Source of the DNA: Flaviflexus equikiangi
GTDB lineage: Bacteria; Actinomycetota; Actinomycetes; Actinomycetales; Actinomycetaceae
NCBI RefSeq assembly: GCF_014069875.1
Contig: NZ_CP059676.1
Coordinates: 1,240,001-1,304,000, forward strand
DNA: 64,000 nucleotides
Direction of reading: 5' to 3'
The notes below the pieces were generated by a model. That model was not told the DNA's origin, searched no databases, and saw only the letters and a program-made list of their open reading frames with translations. A program made the translations under genes and the position numbers. Below, piece by piece: positions 47,954-61,750 of the stretch. Positions within the stretch are counted from its first letter, which is position 1. Every line of letters starts with the position of its first letter.

Positions 47954-48801
47954 GTGTTCTCCTCGGAGCCGACTCTACCGAACAGGGCAGGTGCCGGCCC
48001 GTTCATGACGGCCCTGTGGATCGCATCTGCCAGATCGGTGACAGGGTCCGGGTGGTTGCGCCGCATCGAGAGGAAGTATTCGACGTTGCCGGCCGGTCCA
48101 GGCAGCGGGGACGCGGCCACATCGGCGATGTCGAGACCGAGGTCCATCGCGCATCCCGCAACCTTCGCGACTGTCTCCTCGTGATGGTGGAGGTCGCGGA
48201 CCACTCCCCCGTGGCCGAGGCGATCCTTCCCGATCTCGAACTGAGGCTTCACCATGAGAAGGAAATCGGCATCGTCTCGGCACGCACCGACGAGGGCAGG
48301 GAGGATCAGCGTGAGAGAGATAAACGACAGGTCTCCCACCGCCATGTCAGGACTCGGAGCCACATCCTCCGCAGTCAGCTCCCGCACATTCATGCGCTCC
48401 ATGACAGTGACACGCGGATCTTCGCGTAACCGCCATGCCAAGAGTCCGTAGCCGACGTCGATCGCGAGCACCTCGGATGCTCCGCGGCGCAGCAAGACGT
48501 CCGTGAACCCACCGGTACTCGCACCGGCGTCGATGATTCGGCGCCCCTCGATGCGAGGCGCCCGATCCCCGAGCAGATCGAGGACCCCGGCCAGCTTGTA
48601 TGCTCCCCGGGACGCATAGTGGTCGAGATCGGTGTCATCGACGACGATTGCCTGCGCCGGGTCCACTTGGCGGGCAGGCTTCGTCACGACACCGCCGTCG
48701 AGAAGAACACGCCCGCTTTCCACGAGACGCTTCGCCTCCTCACGGGAAGAAGCCAGGTTCCGTCTGACGAGTTCAGCATCGATGCGACGAAGACGTCCCA
48801 T
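47950..48801 (-). CDS. tlyA: 16S/23S rRNA 2'-O-methyltransferase TlyA
   Basis: 283 aa. An N-terminal S4 RNA-binding domain (about 3-65: LVRRNLASSREEAKRLVESG) is joined to an FtsJ-like SAM methyltransferase (GRRIIDAGASTGGFTDVLLR at about 86-105; AVGDLSFISLTLILP; KPQFEIGKDRLGHGGVVRD). Actinobacterial TlyA methylates C1409 of 16S and C1920 of 23S rRNA and affects capreomycin sensitivity. Start ATG shares a base with the preceding stop (TAATG). Confidence 0.96.
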   Translation of the reverse strand: MGRLRRIDAELVRRNLASSREEAKRLVESGRVLLDGGVVTKPARQVDPAQAIVVDDTDLDHYASRGAYKLAGVLDLLGDRAPRIEGRRIIDAGASTGGFTDVLLRRGASEVLAIDVGYGLLAWRLREDPRVTVMERMNVRELTAEDVAPSPDMAVGDLSFISLTLILPALVGACRDDADFLLMVKPQFEIGKDRLGHGGVVRDLHHHEETVAKVAGCAMDLGLDIADVAASPLPGPAGNVEYFLSMRRNHPDPVTDLADAIHRAVMNGPAPALFGRVGSEENT

Positions 48802-48953
48802 TATCCCTGTGCCTTGCTCAACGCCTCCGACAGGACGCGTGCAATCTCGTCGAATCGACCCGCCGCCCGGTCGAGGCTTTCACCATCGACCGGGTCATCC
48901 GGCATCAGATCGGCGACAATCGCCTCCATGTCACGACCGGGAGTTGGTTCCAT
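48801..48953 (-). CDS. 50-aa conserved-position protein between HAD phosphatase and tlyA
   Basis: ATG at 48953 overlaps the HAD gene stop (TGATG), and its TAA overlaps the tlyA ATG, so it is tightly coupled on both sides. The sequence is acidic and predicted helical (SLDRAAGRFDEIARVLSEAL near the C-terminus). A small protein also sits here in M. tuberculosis (Rv1693). The function is unknown. Confidence 0.75.
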   Translation of the reverse strand: MEPTPGRDMEAIVADLMPDDPVDGESLDRAAGRFDEIARVLSEALSKAQG

Positions 48954-49969
48954 CACGCAACCACGAGGTCCGCCAGCTGGTCCGCAAGCTTCTCGCGGGA
49001 CACGCCAGCATCGGCAGCAGCCCAGCACGCAGCGACGACACACCTGTACAGCTCGAGCGAAGCACCGTCGAGGGGACCGGAAGCCACGAGCTCCTCATTC
49101 GAGACCTCGGCCCACGATTCTCCACGTGACGCCTTCATCCCGGAAAGACTCGGCGCGCTATAGGGCTCGTTCAGTCCCACGAGGGTCTTGACGAGGAACG
49201 TGGGGCGCTCCTCCGGGATGGCAAGGGCGACATCCTTCTCGTCGTTGACGCCGGTGAGGACGTGCAGGGAATCGATTCCGGCAGCAACCGCGCCTCGAAT
49301 ATCCGTGTTGAGACGGTCGCCCACAGCGAGTGGACGCACCGCGGAAACGCTCTCCCCTGCCTGGTGGAACACCTTGGGAAGAGGTTTTCCCGTCGCGAGG
49401 GGGACAACGCCGGTCGCATGCTCGACGGCCTTGACTAGAGAACCGTTGCCAAGCATGAATCCGCGCTCCTGTGGGAGCGTCGCGTCAAGGTTCGAGGCGA
49501 TGAACAGCGCGCCGCGCTGAATAGCGAGCGCACCCTCAGACATGATCGCCCACCCCACGGACGGATCCCAGCCCTGCACGACCGCGGCGGGGTCGTCATC
49601 CGCGGAGTCGACAACAGTGAAACCCTTGACCGTCAAAGCTTCGACGAGACCGGCCCCGCCGATGACGAAGACCTTCGATCCGGCAGGGATCTGCTCCGAG
49701 GCGAGTTCCGCGGCCGCCATAGCCGCCGTGTAGACCTCGGAATCCTCTGCAGGAATCCCCAGGGATCGCAGGTGTTCACCGATAGCATGCGGGGTGCGGG
49801 ACGCGTTATTAGTCAGATAGACGGCGCGCTGACCGCTGTTGCGTGCGTCCGTAATCGATTCCGCTGCGTCGACGACCGGCTGGTCTCCGCGGTAGCACAC
49901 ACCATCAAGGTCGTAGATGGCTGCGTCATAAGCCGTCGATAGTGGTTCGTTCGATGACGTGAGCGTCAC
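48953..49969 (-). CDS. HAD-IIA family phosphatase (NagD-like)
   Basis: 338 aa from GTG 49969, which overlaps the upstream gene's stop (GTGA). HAD motif I is AIYDLDGVCYRGDQPVVDAA (about 17-36), motif II is YLTNNASRTP (about 51-60) and motif III/IV are ATGKPLPKVFHQAGE with AVGDRLNTDIRGAVAAG (about 216-232). NagD-like enzymes remove phosphate from sugar phosphates or nucleotides. A C-terminal extension of about 70 residues is not part of the HAD core. It is orthologous in position to Rv1692. Confidence 0.92.
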   Translation of the reverse strand: MTLTSSNEPLSTAYDAAIYDLDGVCYRGDQPVVDAAESITDARNSGQRAVYLTNNASRTPHAIGEHLRSLGIPAEDSEVYTAAMAAAELASEQIPAGSKVFVIGGAGLVEALTVKGFTVVDSADDDPAAVVQGWDPSVGWAIMSEGALAIQRGALFIASNLDATLPQERGFMLGNGSLVKAVEHATGVVPLATGKPLPKVFHQAGESVSAVRPLAVGDRLNTDIRGAVAAGIDSLHVLTGVNDEKDVALAIPEERPTFLVKTLVGLNEPYSAPSLSGMKASRGESWAEVSNEELVASGPLDGASLELYRCVVAACWAAADAGVSREKLADQLADLVVA

Positions 49970-52335
49970 TTGTCATCCCCTTCATCCAGCTTCTCGAGGT
50001 CCTCGACGGAGAAATCGAGTTCGAGCTGATCAGGCTCAGTCGTCGTGTCAACGGCCTCGATCGGGTCAACGGCCTCGACCTCGTCTTCGACATCCAGTTG
50101 GTTCGCGGGGATGTCGCCCTCGTCCAGCATGTCATCCGACTCGGCGTCGTCAAGGAAATCGTCCGATTCGACGTCGGGTTCCTCGACGGGGACGTCTGCG
50201 CGCTCGGCACGAATGTCGGCAAAACGATCGACCTCCGCGTCTTCCAAGTCGGCGATCTCTTCTGTGAGCTCTTCCTCGTCAGCTGGGGCCTCCAGCTCGT
50301 CGAGATCCTCATCTGCCCACGAGTCCTCGTCGTCAGAGTCGTCATAGCCTCGAGCAGTCTCCTCGACGTGTTCATCGAAGACCTCGATCGTTTCGACGTC
50401 CCACAGCGGCGCCCACGTCTTCTCGACCTCGGCGGCCTCTTCGTCCCGGCCGAGCTCGCGCAGTCGTTCGACGCGTACGAGTTCGATCGGAGCCCTCATC
50501 TCCTCAGTGAACGAGTCAACCTTCAGAGTCTCGATCAGCCGCAGTCCCTTCTCGGATTCCTCGAGATCAGCGAACGCACCTGACACGACGAGGGCAAGCT
50601 CGATCTGAGCCGCGGGCTCGAGCTCGGCAATGTTGATGTCCTCCAGGTATTTGATCGCACGCTCCGGCTTGCCCATGCCGCGCTCGCAGTCAGCCTCGAG
50701 GTACGCATGAGACATGTCTCCCGACATACGACGGTAGGTGCGAAGCTCGCGCAGAGCCTCACCGTACTTCTCGTTCGCGTACGCGGTGAGACCGAGAGCC
50801 TCGCGAACAATATCGATACGTGACGCACGGCGGTAGGCTGCCTTCGCATGCTCGTAAGCCAGCTCGGGATTATCATCCATGAGCGATCCTGCCATGACGA
50901 GCAGGCGTGCGACGCGATCGGCGTTGTCCTTGTTGAGGGACAGCAGGTGCCTGCGCGCATCCTTGCTCAGATCCTCTGCCGTGATCTCGTCCGGAATGTA
51001 GGGTTCGGGAATACGATCCTCGCGGCCTGCCCCAGCCCGGGGAGCGTGCTGACGGTCATCGCCACGCTGCTCGCGTCCACGGCCGTCGCGATCCTGGAAA
51101 CGACCGCCGCCGCGATTGTCACGATCGTCAAAGCGACGCGGCCCACGATCCCCACGATCCTCGAACCGACGTCCACCGCGGTCTTCGAACTTACGTCCAC
51201 CGCGATCATCACGATCGTCGAAACGACGCGGCCCACGATCCCCACGATCCTCGAACCGACGTCCACCGCGGTCTTCGAACTTACGTCCACCGCGATCATC
51301 ACGATCGTCGAAACCATGCGGCCCACGATCCCCACGATCATCAAACTTGCGACCGCCACGATCGTCGCGTTCCTGGAAACGACCACGATTATCGCGATCT
51401 TCGAATTTACGGCCGCCACGGTCTTCGAACTTACGACCACCGCGATCGTCGCGTTCCTGGAAACGACCACGATTATCGCGATCTTCAAACTTACGGCCGC
51501 CACGATCATCACGGTCCTGGAAACGACCACGATTATCGCGATCTTCGAACTTACGACCGCCACGATCATCGCGATCCTGGAAACGACCACGGTTGTCACG
51601 GTCTTCGAACTTACGACCACCGCGATCATCACGATCGTCGAAACGGCGCGGCCCACGATCCCCACGATCATCAAACTTACGGCCACCACGATCGTCGCGA
51701 TCCTGGAAACGACCACGGTTGTCACGGTCTTCGAACTTACGACCGCCACGATCGTCAAACTTACGTCCGCCACGATCGTCGCGATCCTGGAAACGACTAC
51801 GGTTGTCGCGGTCTTCGAACTTACGACCACCACGGTCGTCGAACTTACGTCCGCCACGATCGTCGCGATCCTGGAAACGACCACGGTTGTCACGGTCTTC
51901 GAACTTACGACCACCACGGTCGTCAAACTTGCGTCCGCCGCGGTCTTCGAACTTACGTCCACCGCGATCATCACGATCCTGGAAACGACCACGGTTGTCA
52001 CGGTCTTCGAACTTACGACCACCGCGATCATCACGATCGTCGAAACGACGCGGCCCACGATCCCCACGATCATCAAACTTACGGCCACCACGATCGTCGC
52101 GATCCTGGAAACGACCACGGTTGTCACGGTCTTCGAACTTACGACCGCCACGATCGTCGCGATCCTGGAAACGACCACGGTTGTCACGGTCTTCGAACTT
52201 GCGTCCGCCGCGGTCGTCACGACCAGAGGCGTTGCGTGGCCTGTCGTTCCCGGACTGGGATCCCCCGCGTCGATCGGATGCTGATTGCCAGGATGAACGA
52301 CGGTCTTCTGACTCGTCTTCAAATTTATTGGGCAT
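49966..52335 (-). CDS. Arg/Asp/Gly/Phe-rich tandem-repeat protein with TPR-like domain and acidic tail
   Basis: 789 aa from ATG 52335 (GGAGA 8 nt upstream; ATG at 52353 has no ribosome binding site). Three parts: residues about 40-405, some 15 repeats of DDRGGRKFEDRDNRGRFQDR with variants; about 440-640, a helical TPR-like domain (MDDNPELAYEHAKAAYRRAS, ALRELRTYRRMSGDMSHAYL); about 650-789, a strongly acidic tail. The position matches Rv1691, which also has a TPR-like domain. The repeat tract resembles RGG-type disordered RNA-binding regions, so RNA binding or condensate formation is possible but not shown. It is first in the HAD-tlyA-nadK-recN run. Confidence 0.88.
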   Translation of the reverse strand: MPNKFEDESEDRRSSWQSASDRRGGSQSGNDRPRNASGRDDRGGRKFEDRDNRGRFQDRDDRGGRKFEDRDNRGRFQDRDDRGGRKFDDRGDRGPRRFDDRDDRGGRKFEDRDNRGRFQDRDDRGGRKFEDRGGRKFDDRGGRKFEDRDNRGRFQDRDDRGGRKFDDRGGRKFEDRDNRSRFQDRDDRGGRKFDDRGGRKFEDRDNRGRFQDRDDRGGRKFDDRGDRGPRRFDDRDDRGGRKFEDRDNRGRFQDRDDRGGRKFEDRDNRGRFQDRDDRGGRKFEDRDNRGRFQERDDRGGRKFEDRGGRKFEDRDNRGRFQERDDRGGRKFDDRGDRGPHGFDDRDDRGGRKFEDRGGRRFEDRGDRGPRRFDDRDDRGGRKFEDRGGRRFEDRGDRGPRRFDDRDNRGGGRFQDRDGRGREQRGDDRQHAPRAGAGREDRIPEPYIPDEITAEDLSKDARRHLLSLNKDNADRVARLLVMAGSLMDDNPELAYEHAKAAYRRASRIDIVREALGLTAYANEKYGEALRELRTYRRMSGDMSHAYLEADCERGMGKPERAIKYLEDINIAELEPAAQIELALVVSGAFADLEESEKGLRLIETLKVDSFTEEMRAPIELVRVERLRELGRDEEAAEVEKTWAPLWDVETIEVFDEHVEETARGYDDSDDEDSWADEDLDELEAPADEEELTEEIADLEDAEVDRFADIRAERADVPVEEPDVESDDFLDDAESDDMLDEGDIPANQLDVEDEVEAVDPIEAVDTTTEPDQLELDFSVEDLEKLDEGDDK
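51121..52218 (-). repeat. In-frame tandem repeats of about 60 bp
   Basis: About 15 head-to-tail units, mostly 60 bp, with longer units of 66, 84, 90 and 108 bp made by inserting RGGRKFED or RGDRGPRRFD modules. All are multiples of three, so the frame never changes. Neighbouring copies are almost identical at DNA level, which suggests recent expansion by slippage or unequal recombination. A degenerate unit follows to about 51050. Confidence 0.95.
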
Positions 52336-52504
52336 TGGAAGATCTCCACTCATTCAGTTCTCAAGAAGCGGCCCATACGGCACGCGATAGATCAAGACTA
52401 GTTCATGGATGGCCTGCAATGATTGTTCAGGTTGTGTCGTTTCGACCACCGCTGAAATCGGCACCTACATCGACTGGTAGAACGTCTAACACTTCCAGGA
52501 ACGA

Positions 52505-52549
52505 CTGGGAGGCAGGGCCCCGATGCACTATCGAGGCCATGCCTCCCAG
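52505..52549 (-). terminator. Probable terminator after FGGY kinase gene
   Basis: Inverted repeat with 10-bp arms CTGGGAGGCA / TGCCTCCCAG (52505-52514 and 52540-52549) enclosing further GC-rich pairing. It lies 68 nt after the kinase stop and has no T-tract. Confidence 0.6.
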
Positions 52550-52617
52550 ATATCACCCACCAAATAACCAGCGCCACGGTCAGGGGCCGGTTCAGGTCGT
52601 CGAGTCCTCTGGACAGA

Positions 52618-54189
52618 CTACTTGGATGCTTCGTGGTCGACGATCGTATGAATCGAGTCCGCAACCTTCGGGTAGAGCTCGATGTATCGGTCGAGGTAGA
52701 ACTGGTACTCCTCGTGAACCGACGGCTCTGGCTCGATCGTCTCTCGCACGTGGACCATGTTCGAGGCAGCATCTTCGAGGGAACTGTAGACGCCAGCACC
52801 AACGGCTGCCATCATACAAGCCCCCAGAACCACAGCATCACCCACTTCAGTGAGCGTGATCGGCACGCCTGTCACATTCGAGTGCATCTGCATGAAGCTT
52901 CGGCCTCGGGTCGCGCCGCCGCAGGCAACAATCTCCTGCGGTTCGTAGCCCTGAGCCTCCATCACCCGCAGATTGTGGGCGGTGCCGTAGCAGATGCCCT
53001 CCTGGATGGCGCGATACATGTGTTCTGGTCCGTGGTGCAGAGACAATCCATAGATGTTGCCACGCGCTTTACCATCCACATAGGGGGTCCGGTTGCCTTG
53101 GAAATACTCGTTGACGATGAGGCCATCAGCACCCGGAGCGATATGTGCGGATTGCTTGTTGAGCAGATCGTAGGCATTGAGTCCGGCCCGGTCGGCAGCC
53201 TGGACGAGGTCTCGAGCGAAATTATCCTTGAACCACTTCATGACCGATCCGGTCGAAACCTGGCCACCCTCGACTGTGTACTGGCCGCGGACCACTCCAT
53301 CGGTGTACGAACCGAAGAAGCCGGCTCCGTGGATTGGTGAGGCTGACTGGCCTGTGATGACGTGGGAGGATCCGGTGATCAGGGCGAGCTTGCCGGGGAC
53401 GACAACGCCGAGACCGATCTGGCCGGCCCACGCATCTGCCGAACCCTGGGCAACAGGTATACCAGGTAGGAGTCCCATCAATGTTGCCGCCCGAGCGCTC
53501 AACGTGCCGACAGAGTCGCCCAGGTCGTGAATGTTCGTAGGAATCTTGTCGAAGATGTCGCCGATACCAAGGTGCTCGTAGAAGTCCGTCGGCCACCCGC
53601 CCTCGTCCCGGTTGTAGTACATCCGTTGTGCTGCCGTGTTAATCGATACCGTCCACTCACCGGTGAGGACACGCGTCGCCCAGTCTGTCGCGTCGACGAT
53701 TCGATAAGCGCGCTCGTAGACCTCGGGCTCGTTCTCCTTGATCCAGGCTGCCTTGAATGGGAACCATTCAGCAGACGCAGGTGCCGTCCCGTTGCCGTTG
53801 TACAGCTTCGCCACGGAATCGACATGGGCGCTTCGTGCCGCCTGTTCAGTCGCCCGCACGTCCATCCACATCATCGCGGGACGCAAGGGTGCACCGTTCT
53901 CGTCTAGCGCCAAAACCGTCGACGTCGTCGCGTCGTAGGAGATTCCGAGGATCTCTGACGGGGAGATGCCAGCCGTCTGGATCGCCTTGTGGCTAGAGGC
54001 TTCGAGGCAGGACAGCCACTCGTCTGGGTCCTGCTCCGCCCATCCCGGACGGGGATGAGTCGTCTTGTAGGGAGTGGCGGCGAACGTGATGGGTGTGCCG
54101 CTGGTGTCGAAGATAGCGACGCGCACACTCTCCGTCCCGAAATCGACACCCATCAAATAACCGTCTCGTGCAACGCTGCTGTTCGACAT
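52618..54189 (-). CDS. FGGY-family carbohydrate (pentulose) kinase
   Basis: 523 aa sugar kinase. N-terminal phosphate motif MGVDFGTESVRVAIFDTSG (about 13-31), GISYDATTSTVLALDENG, catalytic region GIPVAQGSADAWAGQIGLGV (about 245-264) and the C-terminal ATP motif IVACGGATRGRSFMQMHSNV (about 409-428). The GTESVR start fits ribulokinase or D-ribulose/L-ribulose kinase-like members rather than glycerol kinase. No isomerase, transporter or regulator gene lies beside it, so the substrate is open. It sits alone between the repeat-protein gene and the rRNA operon, with its own promoter. Confidence 0.9.
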   Translation of the reverse strand: MSNSSVARDGYLMGVDFGTESVRVAIFDTSGTPITFAATPYKTTHPRPGWAEQDPDEWLSCLEASSHKAIQTAGISPSEILGISYDATTSTVLALDENGAPLRPAMMWMDVRATEQAARSAHVDSVAKLYNGNGTAPASAEWFPFKAAWIKENEPEVYERAYRIVDATDWATRVLTGEWTVSINTAAQRMYYNRDEGGWPTDFYEHLGIGDIFDKIPTNIHDLGDSVGTLSARAATLMGLLPGIPVAQGSADAWAGQIGLGVVVPGKLALITGSSHVITGQSASPIHGAGFFGSYTDGVVRGQYTVEGGQVSTGSVMKWFKDNFARDLVQAADRAGLNAYDLLNKQSAHIAPGADGLIVNEYFQGNRTPYVDGKARGNIYGLSLHHGPEHMYRAIQEGICYGTAHNLRVMEAQGYEPQEIVACGGATRGRSFMQMHSNVTGVPITLTEVGDAVVLGACMMAAVGAGVYSSLEDAASNMVHVRETIEPEPSVHEEYQFYLDRYIELYPKVADSIHTIVDHEASK

Positions 54190-54217
54190 TGAACACCTCT
54201 CGCGAATCCATGCGAAA

Positions 54218-54242
54218 CTCGACAGCGACCATCGATGTCGAG
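54218..54242 (-). promoter_or_regulatory. Inverted repeat in FGGY kinase leader
   Basis: CTCGACA and TGTCGAG (54218-54224 and 54236-54242) are separated by 11 bp, downstream of the probable transcription start. It may be an operator for a sugar-responsive repressor or a leader hairpin. Confidence 0.4.
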
Positions 54243-54277
54243 CAGGCGGACCGGACTTTGGTCCTACCTTGCAGATG

Positions 54278-54306
54278 ACTATACAAGTACAGAGTGATCT
54301 GGTCCA
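54278..54306 (-). promoter_or_regulatory. Promoter of FGGY kinase gene
   Basis: TGGACC (54306-54301), 17-bp spacer, TATAGT (54283-54278) on the minus strand, about 90 nt before the ATG. A good sigma-70-type match. Confidence 0.6.
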
Positions 54307-54412
54307 CAGTGAATCGGAAACCCTGGAAGAGAAATACGCAACGAGAGAGGACAGCTCGAGGGGCGGGCAGCGTGTGTGTTGGTTGGTCGCGTGGCGGGTT
54401 TTGGGTATGCGT

Positions 54413-54442
54413 GTGAGGCCCCTCCGGGTGGAGGGGCCTCAC
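54413..54442 (-). terminator. Terminator of the rRNA operon
   Basis: A 13-bp perfect stem GTGAGGCCCCTCC / GGAGGGGCCTCAC (54413-54425 and 54430-54442) with a 4-nt loop, just after 5S rRNA. There is no T-tract on the minus strand. Confidence 0.85.
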
Positions 54443-54450
54443 GGGGTTGA

Positions 54451-54571
54451 ATGGCGGCGGTGTCCTACTCTCCCACACCCTCCCGAGTGCAGTACCATCG
54501 GCGCTGGTGGGCTTAGCTACCGGGTTCGGAATGAGACCGGGCGTTTCCCCACCGCTATAGCCACCGCCAAA
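54451..54571 (-). rRNA. rrf: 5S ribosomal RNA
   Basis: The minus strand reads from TTTGGCGGTGGC to the complementary GACACCGCCGCCAT, with the conserved CATTCCGAACCCGGTAGCTAA in two pieces and GGGAGAGTAGG near the 3' end. About 121 nt; ends are approximate. Confidence 0.95.
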
Positions 54572-54694
54572 ACTTTGGGGTCGCATAACGATCATATAGT
54601 GTTATGGGTTACCGGGGTGGTTTGAATGGTAACCATACAGTGGACGCGAACACGCTAAAGTCATGAGAACTCAGAGCTCGTTTAATTGTGTGTT

Positions 54695-59618
<4,924 letters not shown>

Positions 59619-59683
59619 ACCTTTACAGAAAAGCTGAAACAGCTCCATAAAAAACAAAACAAAATCAATCAAATAATAAAAAA

Positions 59684-59707
59684 CGACACACTATTGAGAT
59701 TCAAAAC
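59684..59707 (-). promoter_or_regulatory. boxA-like element in rRNA leader
   Basis: The leader reads GGTTTTGAATCTCAATAGTG, close to the actinobacterial pre-rRNA motif TTTGAGAACTCAATAGTGTG used for antitermination. It is followed by an AT-rich stretch before 16S. Assignment is by similarity only. Confidence 0.45.
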
Positions 59708-59894
59708 CAGCAACCCACAAACGCTAGAAATGCTTGGCATTTCAACGAAAGAGGCGTTTCACAAGCTTACAGCCGAAGGACTTCTCCGTCAAGCTGCGTG
59801 TCCGAGGTAACTCTTCCACTCGCTCGGCTTTGGGGCGCGTTCCTCCCAGGAAGTTCTTCCTGAGTTGTTTTCCGCATCCCCGCGGCGAGATATA

Positions 59895-59923
59895 ACTTTA
59901 CGGAGGATCCCCTGATTGGTCAA
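59895..59923 (-). promoter_or_regulatory. rRNA operon promoter
   Basis: TTGACC (59923-59918), 17-bp spacer, TAAAGT (59900-59895) on the minus strand. Transcription would start near 59888, giving a leader of about 270 nt before 16S. The 59619-59894 stretch has no gene. Confidence 0.8.
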
Positions 59924-59939
59924 ATCCGTTTCGAGTGAG

Positions 59940-59976
59940 CCGCGCCACCGTGCACTCTTTCGGCTTGGTGGCGCGG
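59940..59976 (-). terminator. Terminator after tyrS
   Basis: Arms CCGCGCCACC / GGTGGCGCGG (59940-59949 and 59967-59976), 17-nt loop, 7 nt after the tyrS stop and just upstream of the rRNA promoter. There is no T-tract. Confidence 0.75.
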
Positions 59977-59983
59977 TTTTCAC

Positions 59984-61240
59984 CTAAATGCGTCCGACTG
60001 AAAGGTTCTTCTTGCCCTTGCGGACAAGAATGATTCCTCCGGGCAAGACCTGATCGTCCGAGATGACAGCATCAACGTGTTCGACTTTCACGCCGTTGAT
60101 GGAGAGTCCGCCGGCTTCGATGGTGCGGCGAGCCGCACCCTTGCCCTTCTCCAGACCCAGCGCTTCGACGAGGTCGACTACCGGCATGCCCACCCTGGCC
60201 GCCGCAGACGGCAGTTCGGCGACAGCATCGCTCAGGGTGTCTCCATCCAGGTTCGCAGGATCCACCTTGCCGAACAGGGCGGCCGACGCTTCCTTGACGC
60301 GTTCTGTCGCCTCTGCACCATGGACGAGCGTGGTCACCTCATCCGCAAGGCGTCGTTGGCCGAGGCGCAGGAAGGGCTTCGCGGTGGATTCGGCGACGAT
60401 CTCGTCGATCTCGTCGAGGCTGATGAACGTGAAGACCTTGAGGAGCCTCTCCACATCGGAGTCGGCTGTGTTGAGCCAGAACTGATAGAAGGCGTAGGGG
60501 CTGAGCATCGTCGGGTCGAGCCAGATCGCTCCGCCCTCCGTCTTCCCGAATTTGGTCCCGTCGGCTTTTGTGATGATCGGTGTCGTGAGGACGTGCGCAG
60601 ATCCCCCCTCTGCCTTTCGGATGAGGTCCATGCCTCCCACGAGGTTTCCCCACTGGTCGTTGCCGCCGGTCTGGAGGATGCAGTCATGGCGCCGGTACAG
60701 CTCGAGGAAATCATTTGCCTGGAGCAGCTGGTAGGAAAACTCGGTGTAGGAGATTCCCTCGTCCGACGCGAGGCGACGTGCGACAGTGTCCTTTGCCAGC
60801 ATCGTGCCCATGCGGAAGTGCTTCCCGATTCCACGCAGAAGGTCGATGGCCGACAGCTCGGACGTCCAGTCGTAGTTGTTGACAACCCGGGCGGCATTAT
60901 CGCCCTCAAAACTGAGGAAACGGGAGAGCTGGTTGGAAAGCTTCCCCGTCCATTCCGCGACCTGTTCCGCCGCGTTGAGCGTACGTTCTCCCGAAGCTCG
61001 CGGATCCCCGATCAGTCCCGTTGCGCCTCCCACGAGGACGAGGGGACGATGCCCGGCGTTCTGCAGATGGCGCATGAGGATGACGGCGACAAGGTGTCCG
61101 TGGTGGAGCGAAGGCCCGGTGGGGTCGAAGCCGCAGTAATAGGTGATCGGTCCCCGGTCCAGCGTTTCACGCAGCTCATCGAGATCTGTGTGCTGGGCGA
61201 TCAAGCCTCGTGCCTGAAGCTCGTCAAGAATGTGGGACAC
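59984..61240 (-). CDS. tyrS: Tyrosyl-tRNA synthetase
   Basis: 418 aa from GTG 61240, GAAAGG upstream. The class I HIGH-like motif is in DPTGPSLHHGHLVAVILMRH (about 39-58), the KMSKS equivalent is ADGTKFGKTEGG (about 229-240), and GGNDQWGNLVGGMDLIRK lies between. A C-terminal S4 domain (about 350-415) ends with GGIILVRKGKKN. It follows mpg and the PUA-like gene, the same neighbourhood as Rv1688-Rv1689. Confidence 0.98.
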   Translation of the reverse strand: MSHILDELQARGLIAQHTDLDELRETLDRGPITYYCGFDPTGPSLHHGHLVAVILMRHLQNAGHRPLVLVGGATGLIGDPRASGERTLNAAEQVAEWTGKLSNQLSRFLSFEGDNAARVVNNYDWTSELSAIDLLRGIGKHFRMGTMLAKDTVARRLASDEGISYTEFSYQLLQANDFLELYRRHDCILQTGGNDQWGNLVGGMDLIRKAEGGSAHVLTTPIITKADGTKFGKTEGGAIWLDPTMLSPYAFYQFWLNTADSDVERLLKVFTFISLDEIDEIVAESTAKPFLRLGQRRLADEVTTLVHGAEATERVKEASAALFGKVDPANLDGDTLSDAVAELPSAAARVGMPVVDLVEALGLEKGKGAARRTIEAGGLSINGVKVEHVDAVISDDQVLPGGIILVRKGKKNLSVGRI

Positions 61241-61310
61241 GTCGTGGACCTTTCTCTGCAGTCAATACCGTCTTCAGTATGCCACGCCAACCGAGAAGGC
61301 CCCGCGTCGG

Positions 61311-61750
61311 TCAGGCCTCCGGCTCGCAGAGCAGGCTCCAGACCCGTTCTCCCACCTCGTCGGCCAGCCGGGTTCCGGACTGGCGTGGAGTCCACAGCAC
61401 GGAGGGCCCGATCATCCGCAGCTCGTCGAGACTGATCGGATCATCGAGGTCGATGACCGCCGTCATCGCGATGTCGACATACCCGGTCTCCACGGACCGT
61501 GCCTCCGGATTCCAATGGGGCCCGCAATAGATCGGCGACGTTGTCAGGCAGGCGCCGACAAGACCGCGCGGTTCACGGCCCACCCGCACGATGAGACCGC
61601 GGTCCCCCGGCTCGATTCCCTGCCTCCTCATCCCCGTGTTCCAGCGTGAGAGGGGACGTTCGCCCCTCTCGATGAGTGGCGCCCATGCGCCCCAATCCGG
61701 GTACGGATCGTAGGCCAGGTCCGGATTGACGAGGAAGAGGAAGGTCGCCG

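Noticed and set aside
51121-52218. Tandem repeats as a CRISPR array
   Set aside because: Units are contiguous, coding, of variable length in multiples of three, and have no unique spacers.
50848-52390. Long open frames of 420-480 codons on the plus strand and a 460-codon frame in a second minus frame across the repeat tract
   Set aside because: They are by-products of repeated GC-rich codons. The products are low-complexity Thr/Ile/Val or Arg/Ser/Pro strings with no ribosome binding site, while the chosen frame continues into a TPR-like domain at a conserved position.
60077-61435. 452-codon plus-strand open frame
   Set aside because: Antisense to tyrS; no homology visible.
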